Made by a program: the position numbers and the translations under genes
Shown here: one piece after another, positions 49,147 through 56,895 of the stretch
How the letters are laid out: each line of letters begins with the position of its first letter
Position numbering within the stretch: the stretch's first letter is position 1
DNA from: Comamonas terrae
GTDB lineage: Bacteria > Pseudomonadota > Gammaproteobacteria > Burkholderiales > Burkholderiaceae_C
NCBI RefSeq assembly: GCF_001544075.1
Contig: NZ_BCNT01000017.1
Location: 1 to 64,000, forward strand
DNA: 64,000 nucleotides
Direction: 5' to 3'
Notes under the pieces: model-generated
Database searches by the model: none
Told to the model about the DNA's origin: nothing
Seen by the model: only the letters and a program-made list of their open reading frames with translations

Positions 49147-49779
49147 TCAGGCCCGGCCTTCGGCCCCCGCGCCCCACAGGGGCGCGCCGCCCGTGTCCAG
49201 ATAGCTCAGGTACAGGCGCACCTCGAACTCCAGCTGATGGTATTGCGGCTCCATGTAGGTGCACAGCTGGTAGAAAGCCTTGTCGTGATCGAGTTCACGG
49301 AGATGCGCGAGCTCGTGCACGCAGATCATGTGCAGGAATGCCTCCGGCGCATGCTTGAACATGGAAGCCACATGGATCTCGTGGCGGGCATTCAGGCGCC
49401 CGCCATGGGCGATCGCACGCCGCGTGTGCAGGCCCAGCGCATTGCGCACCACGTGGATCTTGCTATCGTAGGCCACCTTGTGCAGCAGGCCCGCATTGCG
49501 CAGATGCTCGTTCCTGAGCGCATCCACATAGTCGTACAGGCTTTTGTCGGTGCGCCGGTTGTGCGCTTCGGGATGCCTGTCCAGCAGCCACTTCCCGGCC
49601 TTGCCCGCCTCCAGCCAGTCGCGCACCTGCTGCTGCAGCGCCGGTGCATAGCCCGACAGATACGGCAGAGCCAGCGGCGCATTGCCGCCCGGCGTCCCCC
49701 CATCGTCCCGCAAAGCCGCCTTGCGGCGCCCGGGCTGGCTGATCGCCCCCGAATATTTGGGTGTGGCAATAGGTTTCAT
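49147..49779 (-). CDS. YgjP-like (M48-related) metallopeptidase domain protein
   Basis: 210 residues. The zinc site is the HELAH motif in MICVHELAHLRELDHDKAFY near residue 170, with the third ligand His downstream as in YgjP/DUF45 proteins. The N-terminal 40 residues are basic and disordered. I start at MKPIATPKY; upstream in-frame codons lack a ribosome site. Substrates of this family are unknown. Convergent with murI, 23 bp apart. Confidence 0.87.
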   Translation of the reverse strand: MKPIATPKYSGAISQPGRRKAALRDDGGTPGGNAPLALPYLSGYAPALQQQVRDWLEAGKAGKWLLDRHPEAHNRRTDKSLYDYVDALRNEHLRNAGLLHKVAYDSKIHVVRNALGLHTRRAIAHGGRLNARHEIHVASMFKHAPEAFLHMICVHELAHLRELDHDKAFYQLCTYMEPQYHQLEFEVRLYLSYLDTGGAPLWGAGAEGRA

Positions 49780-49949
49780 GGCGCTATACCGGGCGCCGCA
49801 TCTGCGCACAACTTGCGCGCGGCAACCCACAAAAGCCCGGCCCTCCTGGCTCGGCACGGCATGGCATGCGGCAATACAGGCGGCAAGAGGGCCTTGAACA
49901 TTCCGGTCAGGCAGCCGATCCGGCGCCTGACGGGAAGGAAACGAGCACT

Positions 49950-50576
49950 TCAGTGCAGATGGCGCGGACGGCGGTTGCCGCCGTGCCCCGAACCCGAACC
50001 GCCGGTGCCGCGCGGCGGCTTTCCCAGCTCCAGGGAACTCACCAGGGCCTCGAAGCGCTGGGAGAACAGCTTGTCGATCTCCTGCACCACCCCGCCCAGT
50101 TCGGCGCTGTCAAAGTGGCGTTCCATCATGTTGATCACGTCCTGCACCAGCAGGTCGCGCTGCACCTGCATGATGGCGGCCGGATTGGGGCCGACGAACA
50201 GCATGACGAAGTCGTCGCGGCTCTCGGCATCCGCAGGCGCATCCTCCTCGTCGAACTCGGTGTCGTAGAACGTCACCTCGATGGCTGCGCCCTGTTCGGC
50301 CAGATCGTTGAGGCCCATGCACATATCGTCCAGCGCCTGGCGGAAATCATCGTCGCCGCGCACGGTCCAGCACATCTGCAGCAGGTGCTCGGGCGCATCG
50401 AACTGGATGCCCGGCTCCTCCTCGTAGTAGCTCGGAGAACCATCGACCAGCGAGCGCGCGCCCGCATAAGCCCACAGGGGACGCAATGCGTCCTGCAGCT
50501 GCTCATACGTAGCATCGGCACGAAGCAGAACCTGGCCGTGGACATGAATTTCGAAAGCAGCGTTGTAACTCGACAT
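49950..50576 (-). CDS. conserved protein of unknown function
   Basis: 208 residues. It starts SSYNAAFEIHVHGQVLLRAD, then YEQLQDALRPLWAYAGARSL, a mixed alpha/beta acidic central part (EVTFYDTEFDEEDAPADAES) and a C-terminus rich in Gly and His (GGSGSGHGG, RRPRHLH) that could bind metal. There is no signal peptide. I start at ATG 50576, after a GAGAAGA site. The family looks restricted to Comamonadaceae-type genomes (my impression, not checked). Last recognisable host gene before the prophage. Confidence 0.7.
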   Translation of the reverse strand: MSSYNAAFEIHVHGQVLLRADATYEQLQDALRPLWAYAGARSLVDGSPSYYEEEPGIQFDAPEHLLQMCWTVRGDDDFRQALDDMCMGLNDLAEQGAAIEVTFYDTEFDEEDAPADAESRDDFVMLFVGPNPAAIMQVQRDLLVQDVINMMERHFDSAELGGVVQEIDKLFSQRFEALVSSLELGKPPRGTGGSGSGHGGNRRPRHLH

Positions 50577-51058
50577 CTTTTCTTCTCTAGAGCCCTGATC
50601 GGACCCGCAGGTTCCACTGGGACTCCATATTGCAGGCATCTCGGGGTTTTTCCAAGCACGCAAACAGCACTCGACGCTTGGCCCAGCCCCTGAGCATTGA
50701 GCGGCGATTCTCGCATGTTCGCCAGGGCGACATCCGGGCATTGTGATTTTCTTGCGTTGTCAAAGCCGCAAGCCGGCCATGACACATGGCACAAGACAGG
50801 TTCGCGCAGGAACGTGATTTCAGGTGGCGGCATGGAGAGGCCGCAGCCGTGCCTGCCCCCGGTTCAAAAGCTGCATGCGCCTGCAGCGTCCGTCATTGGT
50901 GCCCCGAGCCGGGGTCGTTAACCACGCATCTAAGCCATTTTCCTGAAAAATTGGGGGCTAATTGCTGGGCAGAGTTTCACCCACCTGTGCGTGACGTTGA
51001 CTGGAGCGGTATAGCCGCCTTTCGTTAGCAAGCACTAACAATCGGGTGAAATACAATA
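50577..51058. other. about 480-bp non-coding boundary between host genes and prophage
   Basis: No convincing gene is present. The host/prophage junction should lie here, because 49.9 kb is host-like and 51.1 kb is phage-like. I found no tRNA fragment or obvious duplicated core, and the other att site is outside the window. AT-richer sequence begins around 50930. Confidence 0.5.
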
Positions 51059-51074
51059 CTGTATAAATACACAG
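51059..51074 (+). promoter_or_regulatory. LexA (SOS) box of umuDC
   Basis: CTGT-ATAAATAC-ACAG matches the CTGT-N8-ACAG consensus exactly. A TACAAT hexamer (51052-51057) directly upstream is the likely -10 box, so LexA would cover the transcription start. Confidence 0.92.
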
Positions 51075-51096
51075 TCATTCACCCCGGAGCACCTTC

Positions 51097-51528
51097 ATGT
51101 CGCACACGATCAACCAGCCCTTTGCGGCTGCTCTGACGCCTCTCCACATCCCCGTGGCGGGATGCACTGTGCCTGCCGGCTTCCCCAGCCCTGCAGAAGA
51201 CTTTTCCGGCGAGCGGCTCGATATCTCCAAGCTGCTCGTTGCCCATCCGCAAGCCACGTTTTTCATGTACGTGGCGGGCCCCTCCATGCGCGAGTACGGC
51301 ATTGACGACCGCGACCTGATTGCCGTGGACCGCGCGATCCGGCCCCGCCATGGCCATATCGTGGTGGCCGTCATCGAGGGCGATTTCACCGTAAAAAAAC
51401 TCTACAGCGCACACGGCGTGGTCAAGCTGTGCGCAGGCAACCCCACGTATCCCGACATCGTCCCGCGCGGCAATCAGGAGTTGCAGATCTGGGGCGTCGT
51501 GACAGCGTGCATCAAGCGCTACGTATAA
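51097..51528 (+). CDS. umuD: DNA polymerase V subunit UmuD (self-cleaving)
   Basis: 143 residues, S24 peptidase family. Cleavage is expected in [12 protein letters not shown] near residue 27 (Ala-Gly here, Cys-Gly in E. coli). The catalytic Ser is in [10 protein letters not shown] and Lys in FTVKKLYS. RecA-stimulated self-cleavage gives UmuD', which joins UmuC in translesion synthesis. A GGAG ribosome site precedes the ATG. It is the first gene after the LexA box, 7 bp before umuC. Confidence 0.95.
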   Translation: MSHTINQPFAAALTPLHIPVAGCTVPAGFPSPAEDFSGERLDISKLLVAHPQATFFMYVAGPSMREYGIDDRDLIAVDRAIRPRHGHIVVAVIEGDFTVKKLYSAHGVVKLCAGNPTYPDIVPRGNQELQIWGVVTACIKRYV

Positions 51529-51535
51529 GGCCGGC

Positions 51536-52834
51536 ATGTTCGCGCTCATCGACGGCAACAACTTCTACGTGTCTTGCGAGCGCGTTTTTCGGCCGTCCCT
51601 GCAGGGCCGCCCGGTCGTCGTATTGAGCAACAACGACGGCTGCGCAATCTCGCGGTCCGATGAGGCCAAGGCAATGGGTATCAAGATGGGCCAGCCCTTT
51701 TTTCAACTGCGCGATCACGTAGCGCACCACGGCCTGGTCTGCCTGTCGGCAAATTTTGAACTCTACGGCGACATGAGCGACCGCATGATGTCCCTCGCCG
51801 CCGGCCTGGGCCCGGCGCAGGAGATCTACAGCATCGACGAGTCCTTTATCGGCGACCTCGCCGGCGTGCCGGACCTCACGCGCCGCGCCTGGGCCATTCG
51901 TGCCCGCATCCTCACGTGGACCGGCATCCCGACCTGCGTGGGCCTGGCGCCCACAAAGACCCTGGCCAAGCTCTGCAACCACGTTGCCAAGGACAGCGAG
52001 CGCAAACCCGGCAGCTACCCCGCCGAGCTGCAGCGCGTGTGCAACTGGGCCGAGCTGAGCGCCGCGCAGCGCACCGACATCCTGGCCCGCACACCTGCGG
52101 GCGACATCTGGGGAGTCGGCCGGCGCCTGTCTGCCCAGCTGGCCGAGCGCGGCATCCTCACGGCACTGGACCTTGCCCGCATGCCCGCTCACGCAGCAAG
52201 GGACGGCTGGAGCGTGGTGCTTGAGCGCACTGTGCGCGAGCTGCAAGGGGTCAGCTGCATTCCGTTGGAACTGGCTCCGCCGCCCAAGCAACAGATTGCC
52301 TGCACGCGCAGCTTTGGCCATGCCATCACGACCTTGCCGCCACTCATCGAAGCCGTGAGCGAGTTCGCCACCCGCGCGGGCGAGAAATTGCGCTTTGGCA
52401 ATCTGCGCGCCGGCGCCCTGCTCGTGTTTGCGCACACCTCCCCCTTCCGCCCTGGGCCACGCTTTTACAAGACGGCGACCGTGCGCCTGCAGCCGCCCAC
52501 CTCAGACACCAAGGCCTTGGTGACTGCGGCCGTACAGGGCCTGCGCAAGATCTACGAGCCCGGCTATCAGCTCGCCAAGGCCGGCGTGATGCTGCTGGAC
52601 CTGTGCCCGGCCAGCACCCTCCAGGGCGACTTGCTTATCGAGACGCCCACGCGCGATCAGAGCAAGCTGATGGAGGCGATGGACCGCGTCAATGCCCGGT
52701 ACGGCAAAGGCGTTCTGCACGTGGCCAGCACCGGGCGGCCGGATCTGGACGAGTCGGGCTGGCGGATGCGGCAGGAGCGGCGCACGCCGAGGTATACGAC
52801 CAAGCTCGATGAGATACCGATAGCGAGGGCATGA
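51536..52834 (+). CDS. umuC: DNA polymerase V catalytic subunit UmuC
   Basis: 432-residue Y-family polymerase. Conserved parts are [18 protein letters not shown] with the first catalytic Asp, VVLSNNDGC, and SIDESFIGD with the acidic pair. Helix-hairpin-helix and little-finger domains follow, and the C-terminal DUF4113-like piece is [22 protein letters not shown]. Carried by the prophage, it would give the lysogen mutagenic SOS repair. It overlaps the next small gene in ATGA-type fashion. Confidence 0.95.
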   Translation: MFALIDGNNFYVSCERVFRPSLQGRPVVVLSNNDGCAISRSDEAKAMGIKMGQPFFQLRDHVAHHGLVCLSANFELYGDMSDRMMSLAAGLGPAQEIYSIDESFIGDLAGVPDLTRRAWAIRARILTWTGIPTCVGLAPTKTLAKLCNHVAKDSERKPGSYPAELQRVCNWAELSAAQRTDILARTPAGDIWGVGRRLSAQLAERGILTALDLARMPAHAARDGWSVVLERTVRELQGVSCIPLELAPPPKQQIACTRSFGHAITTLPPLIEAVSEFATRAGEKLRFGNLRAGALLVFAHTSPFRPGPRFYKTATVRLQPPTSDTKALVTAAVQGLRKIYEPGYQLAKAGVMLLDLCPASTLQGDLLIETPTRDQSKLMEAMDRVNARYGKGVLHVASTGRPDLDESGWRMRQERRTPRYTTKLDEIPIARA

Positions 52835-53046
52835 TGAGACGCACAGACGCACGCGATGCGATCCTTGACCACTGGATTCGCTGGCAAGAGGATTTGGCCA
52901 AGTCCGATATGCACCCACACCCAGGTACAGCCATGCATCTGTTCTACGAGTATCTGCAGTCCAGGCACCCGGCCTGCCTGGACTTTGCCAGTCATTCGCC
53001 GTATCTTGAAATGAGGCAGTGGCTGGCCGAAGACTGCCAACCATAG
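52831..53046 (+). CDS. small protein coupled to umuC
   Basis: 71 residues, soluble, with several His and Trp ([32 protein letters not shown]). Its ATG overlaps the umuC stop, so it would be co-expressed in the SOS response. No family recognised. A role in modulating polymerase V or as a phage accessory protein is only a guess from position. Confidence 0.65.
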   Translation: MMRRTDARDAILDHWIRWQEDLAKSDMHPHPGTAMHLFYEYLQSRHPACLDFASHSPYLEMRQWLAEDCQP

Positions 53047-53107
53047 ATGGACAGGCAGCGAGACACATCATCCACCGCATCAGTGGGGCAGTGTCCTATA
53101 CCCAGCA

Positions 53108-53632
53108 CTAGCAATCACGGCGCTTCGCATCTTGCATCCATTGATTGGCTCGTGTCCCCCAGTCTTTTGGTTTCGGGGCTCTGGCAGCTGCGAGCAAGGC
53201 AGCCTTGGTGTTGGGGTGGGCCGATACGCCGCGCTTTGCCTGGGCCATTTTTGCCCGGCTCTCCGGTGTCGCAGCTTGTTCGCGGCCGCGTGCAGCAGCT
53301 GCTTCCGGCACGCCAGTGCGTTCCTGCAGTAATTTGCGGGTGCCGTCTGTGACACGACCCACACCAAGTGCCTGGCGCCACTGCCAGACCTTGGTTGCTC
53401 CAACGCCCCAGTAGTGACAAATAGCTTCCACGCTCTCTACCTCGATAGCCCGCACAAGATCGCCGCACAGGATCAGCGATGCCCTGCCATTCTTTTTTCG
53501 GCGGGGCCACGGGATCGGCGCAGAGGTCCAGCCGCCAACCTCTACGGCGCCATCAATTTCGTCATCAAGCCAGTCTCCACGGTTGCAGTCTGGAGGTGCG
53601 TATGGGCCAGCGATTAGCTCAGGCGTCGGCAT
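53108..53632 (-). CDS. phage accessory protein with possible helix-turn-helix
   Basis: 174 residues. The N-terminus is Pro/Asp-rich (PELIAGPYAPPDCNRGDWLD), a helix-turn-helix-like segment lies near residues 85-105 (VEAICHYWGVGATKVWQWRQ), and the C-terminus is basic with repeated Ala/Lys/Arg helices (AATPESRAKMAQAKRG). The start ATG at 53632 lies inside the end of the next upstream gene (13-bp overlap). Last gene of a three-gene overlapping unit. Not recognised; DNA binding is inferred. Confidence 0.7.
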   Translation of the reverse strand: MPTPELIAGPYAPPDCNRGDWLDDEIDGAVEVGGWTSAPIPWPRRKKNGRASLILCGDLVRAIEVESVEAICHYWGVGATKVWQWRQALGVGRVTDGTRKLLQERTGVPEAAAARGREQAATPESRAKMAQAKRGVSAHPNTKAALLAAARAPKPKDWGTRANQWMQDAKRRDC

Positions 53633-53855
53633 TGCTTGCCGCGGCCAGGGCCGCCTCGGCTTTGCGCTGATCCAGCATCGACGCCGCCCCAGCACGAAGC
53701 ATGACCAGATTGCCGGTTTGCTTGTTGCGAGCAAGGGCGCCGATTTCGTCGCCGCGCTGGACGGTGCCCAGCATCTCCCAGCCCGGCAACACCGCGTGCT
53801 GATAGAGGCGCCAGGGGCCACCTGGCGTGATGGTTAGGCGGGCGCGGTTGCTCAT
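53619..53855 (-). CDS. small phage protein of unknown function
   Basis: 78 residues, beta-rich at the start (RARLTITPGGPWRLYQHAVL) with a helical Ala-rich end (KAEAALAAASNADA). Overlaps the upstream ParB-fold gene in ATGA and the downstream gene by 13 bp, so it belongs to a tightly coupled trio. No family recognised. Confidence 0.7.
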   Translation of the reverse strand: MSNRARLTITPGGPWRLYQHAVLPGWEMLGTVQRGDEIGALARNKQTGNLVMLRAGAASMLDQRKAEAALAAASNADA

Positions 53856-54166
53856 TCTTCGAAGTTGATGATGGTGGAGCGGTGGGATTCGTCGGCGATC
53901 TCTGCGACGGTGTAGCCTTCGCTGGCGTCATCGCAGCCCAGATCTTCCAGGGTCACATCCTCGCTGTACTCGATTTCTTCGATCACAGGCACCAGCCCCA
54001 AGTCTGCTGCTGCGCGGATGCGGTGTGCACCTTCCAGGGCTGCCCAGTGACCATGGCACTCCATCCAGACTGCCTTGATTGTGGGGGCGCCCAGGGTTGC
54101 CATTTGGGACTTGACGTCTGCCAGGTGGTCAGCGTCGTAATGTGCGTGCATCAGTGCGATGTTCAT
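53852..54166 (-). CDS. ParB/sulfiredoxin-fold small protein
   Basis: 104 residues. The stretch MECHGHWAALEGAHRIRAAADLG resembles the ParB/Srx nucleotide-binding signature (G-x-HR-x-AA-x3-G), here GAHRIRAAADLG, with an acidic C-terminus. Some small ParB-fold phage proteins are nucleases or NTP-binding switches, but the activity is not shown here. GGAAG lies before the ATG. First gene of a trio driven by the promoter at 54230-54259. Confidence 0.75.
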   Translation of the reverse strand: MNIALMHAHYDADHLADVKSQMATLGAPTIKAVWMECHGHWAALEGAHRIRAAADLGLVPVIEEIEYSEDVTLEDLGCDDASEGYTVAEIADESHRSTIINFEE

Positions 54167-54229
54167 TTTTCTTCCTTGCCCCTCATTGCCGGGAGGCGCC
54201 GGTGGCAGTGATCTGCTGCCATGGGTGTT

Positions 54230-54259
54230 AATGTAGCTCCGTTGGAGCTATCCTGTCAA
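54230..54259 (-). promoter_or_regulatory. phage promoter with palindromic operator (site 1)
   Basis: On the minus strand TTGACA (54254-54259), an 18-nt spacer and TACATT (54230-54235). The perfect palindrome TAGCTCC-gtt-GGAGCTA (54234-54250) fills the spacer and reaches the -10 box. It would start a message about 57 nt before the ParB-fold gene. Confidence 0.85.
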
Positions 54260-54272
54260 CACCGTTTCGGAA

Positions 54273-54557
54273 TTATTTTTGTCCATGCCCAGCCAGCGCG
54301 GTGCCATCGACCTCCGCGCCGATTTCGGCCATCTTGTCGGCAATCGCCTGCAGCTGCTCGGGCGGCAGCACCAGCCTGGCAGCCATGAAAAACAGAATGT
54401 GCATACCCAGGTCGCGCGGCGTGGCGCCGCCCGTGTATTTGCGCCACTGCTGGCCGCCGGAGACGCTGGCCAGCTCTGCCATCTGCTCGCCGGAATACCC
54501 CAGCTGGGCTTTGAGCCGGTTGAGGTCTTCGGGCGTCGGGGGTACGTACTTAATCAT
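54273..54557 (-). CDS. XRE-like helix-turn-helix regulator
   Basis: 94 residues. The helix-turn-helix region is LNRLKAQLGYSGEQMAELASV followed by SGGQQWRKYTGG (about residues 12-45), in the style of small phage or plasmid Cro/XRE-like regulators; the C-terminal half is a hydrophobic dimerisation-like region (HILFFMAARLVLPPEQL). It lies between two promoters that share one palindrome and is the best candidate for binding them (inference). A terminator separates it from the gene before it. Confidence 0.78.
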   Translation of the reverse strand: MIKYVPPTPEDLNRLKAQLGYSGEQMAELASVSGGQQWRKYTGGATPRDLGMHILFFMAARLVLPPEQLQAIADKMAEIGAEVDGTALAGHGQK

Positions 54558-54566
54558 AGATATGCA

Positions 54567-54586
54567 AAAGGCCCCGAAGGGCCTTT
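54567..54586 (-). terminator. hairpin terminator between the small membrane protein and the XRE-like gene
   Basis: The stem AAAGGCCC-cgaa-GGGCCTTT is followed on the minus strand by TTTTGC. Its position 5 bp past the stop of the 59-residue gene means the regulator gene would be reached by read-through. Confidence 0.75.
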
Positions 54587-54591
54587 GTTTG

Positions 54592-54771
54592 TTATGCCAG
54601 CAGGAGCTTTGCGATTGCGGCGCCGGCGCCCAGGGCGGTGGCCATAGCGATGGCCGGATACCAAGCGCGCTCGCGGATCATCTTGGCTGCCTCGGCGTTG
54701 AGCTTGACGGTCTCAGCCATCAGCTTCGAGATTTCGGCTTCGGTCTTGAGTACGTTCACTGTCTTTTCCAT
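54592..54771 (-). CDS. small phage-encoded membrane protein
   Basis: 59 residues. A charged amphipathic N-terminal helix (TEAEISKLMAETVKLNAEAAKM) is followed by one transmembrane helix (YPAIAMATALGAGAAIAKLLLA) at the C-terminus. I start at the ATG at 54771, which has an AAGG site; a longer frame exists but crosses the promoter. It is the first gene after promoter site 2. Such single-helix phage proteins include superinfection-exclusion factors; that role is conjecture. Confidence 0.7.
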   Translation of the reverse strand: MEKTVNVLKTEAEISKLMAETVKLNAEAAKMIRERAWYPAIAMATALGAGAAIAKLLLA

Positions 54772-54826
54772 TTGGGTCTTCCTTTCGGGTTGTCGGGCTG
54801 CGAGAAATTCGCTACCACTGAGACGA

Positions 54827-54854
54827 ATAATAGCACCATTGGAGCTAATGTCAA
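54827..54854 (-). promoter_or_regulatory. phage promoter with palindromic operator (site 2)
   Basis: On the minus strand TTGACA (54849-54854), a 16-nt spacer and TATTAT (54827-54832). The palindrome TAGCACC-att-GGAGCTA (54831-54847) differs from site 1 by one base in the arms and again fills the spacer. Confidence 0.85.
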
Positions 54855-54890
54855 GACTTTTTCGCATGGCCGCCGCGTCAGGGGAAAACC

Positions 54891-55409
54891 CTAGCGCAGC
54901 TCCTCGATAAGCGCCCTGTCCGCCACCACCTGGCCGCGCAGCAACTCTACCTGGGCGTCTCGTCGCTCGACCAGGCTGCCAAGCTCTCCAACCAGGCCCG
55001 CGCCCTCCGCCGCAAGGGCTGCGAGTCGCTCGTGTCGATTTGCGAGATCTCGGCTGGCAGCGGCGTCACCTGCAGCTTGTGCGGCACGGGTGGCGGCGGC
55101 GCGGAGGTCGTGCTGCAGGCCTGCAATGCGAGCAGCATCAGCAGCGCGGCCGACCTCCAGGGCCAGGAGTTTTTGCGTGTAGTCATGGGTGTTTTCCTGC
55201 TGCGCGGCACCGTGTCCGGACACGGCATCCGCTTTCTTTTCTGTAGCGCGCTGGGATTGCTCCGCCTGCGCTTGATCCTTTTTTGATTGCGAAGTCTGCA
55301 CCTTGCTGGCCGCGGCGGATGCGCGCCAGCCCTGAGCCGTCCAACCGGCCGCAAAGGCCAGCACCAGGGCCAGGGCAGCGAGGGCCGTCCTGAGGCTGGC
55401 CGGACTCAT
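54891..55409 (-). CDS. Rz-type i-spanin (inner membrane lysis protein)
   Basis: 172 residues. The N-terminal signal-anchor (LRTALAALALVLAFAAGWTAQG) is followed by a long periplasmic coiled coil rich in Ala, Gln, Glu and Arg. This is the i-spanin layout that links inner and outer membranes at the end of lysis. Its ATG overlaps the endolysin stop (ATGA). A lipoprotein gene (o-spanin) is embedded in another frame inside it. Confidence 0.88.
   Translation of the reverse strand: MSPASLRTALAALALVLAFAAGWTAQGWRASAAASKVQTSQSKKDQAQAEQSQRATEKKADAVSGHGAAQQENTHDYTQKLLALEVGRAADAARIAGLQHDLRAAATRAAQAAGDAAASRDLANRHERLAALAAEGAGLVGELGSLVERRDAQVELLRGQVVADRALIEELR
54947..55186 (-). CDS. Rz1-type o-spanin lipoprotein, embedded in Rz
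   Basis: 79 residues in a different frame wholly inside the Rz gene. It has a lipoprotein signal with lipobox LQAC (LLMLLALQACSTTSAPPPPV), followed by the Pro-rich segment typical of Rz1 proteins. The ATG at 55186 starts MTTRKNSWPW. The arrangement (nested out-of-frame o-spanin) matches lambda-like Rz/Rz1 pairs. Confidence 0.9.
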   Translation of the reverse strand: MTTRKNSWPWRSAALLMLLALQACSTTSAPPPPVPHKLQVTPLPAEISQIDTSDSQPLRRRARAWLESLAAWSSDETPR

Positions 55410-55876
55410 GCCAGCCCCGCTTCGCAAAGTTGCCGCTCAGCCGCACGGCGCTTAACCAACCCGGGCAGCTGCTTGCCGCTGGCATACACCCAGCGGCTCA
55501 GCTCGGCACAGGCGCCATCGATGTCGCCTGCATTGGCCTTGCGCACCAGCGTGCTGCCGCAAAAAGCAGCGTCCCCCACGTTGAAGGCAAAGCTCAGAAA
55601 TGCCGCACGCTGGCCATCCGTGAGGGGCACACGCACGCATGACAAAGCATCGGCGTGCTTCGCCAGATCCTTGTAGAGCATCTCCTCGCACTGCTGCCGC
55701 GTGAAGGTTTGCCCATCGCGAAGCTCGGGCCCGATATGCCCGGTGCAGGCCGTGATGATGCCCACGGGGTCGCGGTATGTGCGCAGCACCGTGCCCTCAT
55801 ACTTTTGCACCAGCGGTATTGCCAGCGCCACAGCGGCGCCGCCGATGGCGGCAACAAGCCTCTCTTTCCAGCTCAT
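55406..55876 (-). CDS. SAR endolysin (lysozyme, GH24)
   Basis: 156 residues. The N-terminus SWKERLVAAIGGAAVALAIPLV is a weak membrane segment rich in Gly and Ala, as in signal-arrest-release endolysins. The catalytic triad pattern E-x8-D-x5-T is present in KYEGTVLRTYRDPVGIIT, and the later GQRAAFLSFAFNVGDAAFCGSTL is typical of phage lysozymes. It cuts peptidoglycan after release from the membrane. Overlaps holin and Rz genes. Confidence 0.93.
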   Translation of the reverse strand: MSWKERLVAAIGGAAVALAIPLVQKYEGTVLRTYRDPVGIITACTGHIGPELRDGQTFTRQQCEEMLYKDLAKHADALSCVRVPLTDGQRAAFLSFAFNVGDAAFCGSTLVRKANAGDIDGACAELSRWVYASGKQLPGLVKRRAAERQLCEAGLA

Positions 55877-56184
55877 CGTGCACCCCCTGCCTTTACAGCC
55901 GTCCAGAAGCCCATCAGGGCACCGCCCAGCATTGCGATATATGCCAAGGGCCTGGAGACCTTCCCCACCCAATTGAGGACTTTGAATGCCCCCTTCATTG
56001 CAGCGAAGAACTCCAGCAGATCCGCGAGCTGCTGCTTCAGCTCCTGCAGTTCCTGTGTTGCGGCCTTCAGGTCGCGCTCGATTGCAGCCATGCGCTCACT
56101 CCCCTTGTCTAACCGTTCATTGACTTGCTGCCGGGTCATTGCCGGCAGTTCGTTGCCGTAATCGTCCATTCCCATTCCTCGCAT
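55873..56184 (-). CDS. holin-like protein
   Basis: 103 residues. A cytoplasmic or periplasmic coiled coil (RLDKGSERMAAIERDLKAAT, then QELKQQLADLLEFF) is followed by one transmembrane helix near the C-terminus (LAYIAMLGGALMGFWTAVKA). Position immediately before a SAR endolysin suggests a (pin)holin that depolarises the membrane. GGAGG lies 6 nt before the ATG. The assignment rests on context. Confidence 0.78.
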   Translation of the reverse strand: MRGMGMDDYGNELPAMTRQQVNERLDKGSERMAAIERDLKAATQELQELKQQLADLLEFFAAMKGAFKVLNWVGKVSRPLAYIAMLGGALMGFWTAVKAGGAR

Positions 56185-56224
56185 AAAAAACCTCCCTGGG
56201 GTGGTTTCGTTGTTGTGGTGCAGA

Positions 56225-56524
56225 TCACGCTGGCTGCATCGCAGCCACGATTTCGGCCTTACGCTCGGGCGTGATCAGCCCCTTTTCAACCAAGAGCGCA
56301 AGGCCCTGCTCGGTTTCCGGGTCTTCGTACGTGAGATACGCAGCGCCCAGCAGCCGGTCGTAGAGCAGCTTGACCACGGGGTCGGTCATCGTTGCCGTGA
56401 CGACAGCGAGCTGCTCGGCCGGGCTGAACAGGTCCAGCTTCTGGTTGCCGACAAAGCGCGGCCAAACTTTTCCGGCCGCGGCCTTGTCCTCAGCAGTCTG
56501 TATTTGCGTCCAGTCGATGTTCAC
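56225..56524 (-). CDS. phage tail-region protein of unknown function
   Basis: 99 residues, helical and soluble, starting with GTG after AAGGAGG. It reads NIDWTQIQTAEDKAAAGKVW, then EQLAVVTATMTDPVVKLLYD and QGLALLVEKGLITPERKAEIV. Small proteins of this type (tail fibre assembly or chaperone-like) follow tail fibre genes in many phages. Overlaps the upstream gene in GTGA. Confidence 0.72.
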   Translation of the reverse strand: MNIDWTQIQTAEDKAAAGKVWPRFVGNQKLDLFSPAEQLAVVTATMTDPVVKLLYDRLLGAAYLTYEDPETEQGLALLVEKGLITPERKAEIVAAMQPA

Positions 56525-56895
56525 GAGCTGACCTCCTTCATGTTTTCGGGCTCTATCGGGGCTTCATAGACCGGCAGCGGCGGTGCTTCGATGCGCCCCA
56601 GGGGCAAGGCCACAGGGCCGTCTGCGAGCACGGTGATGGGCTGCGGGAAGCGGGCCGCTTCATCTGCATCAGCAGGAATGGGCAGCAGCAGCGGGACGTG
56701 GAGCACGCCGCCCACGCGCTCCACGTCGCCGGCGATCCATTCGCAATCAATCGCCGAACGCGGCAGCGTGGCGCCATCGGGCAGCCGGGCCAGGTTGTAG
56801 GCCGTGCCGTTGATGGTGAGCACGTCGCCGGCGACGGATACCTGCAGCGTGTCGTCGCGGCGCTGTGGCGACAGTTCCAATTTCATGCGTGTCAT
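56521..56895 (-). CDS. phage tail-region protein, beta-rich
   Basis: 124 residues, beta-rich: DDTLQVSVAGDVLTINGTAYNL (split), IDCEWIAGDVERVGGVLHVP, and a Pro-rich C-terminus. I start at ATG 56895, which overlaps the tail fibre stop in ATGA and has GGAGG upstream. It resembles small tail fibre chaperones or baseplate accessory proteins by position only. Confidence 0.72.
   Translation of the reverse strand: MTRMKLELSPQRRDDTLQVSVAGDVLTINGTAYNLARLPDGATLPRSAIDCEWIAGDVERVGGVLHVPLLLPIPADADEAARFPQPITVLADGPVALPLGRIEAPPLPVYEAPIEPENMKEVSS

Noticed and set aside
50577..51058. An attachment site or tRNA fragment at the host/prophage junction
   Set aside because: No tRNA end or duplicated core could be seen, and the other junction is outside the window, so no att site is called.
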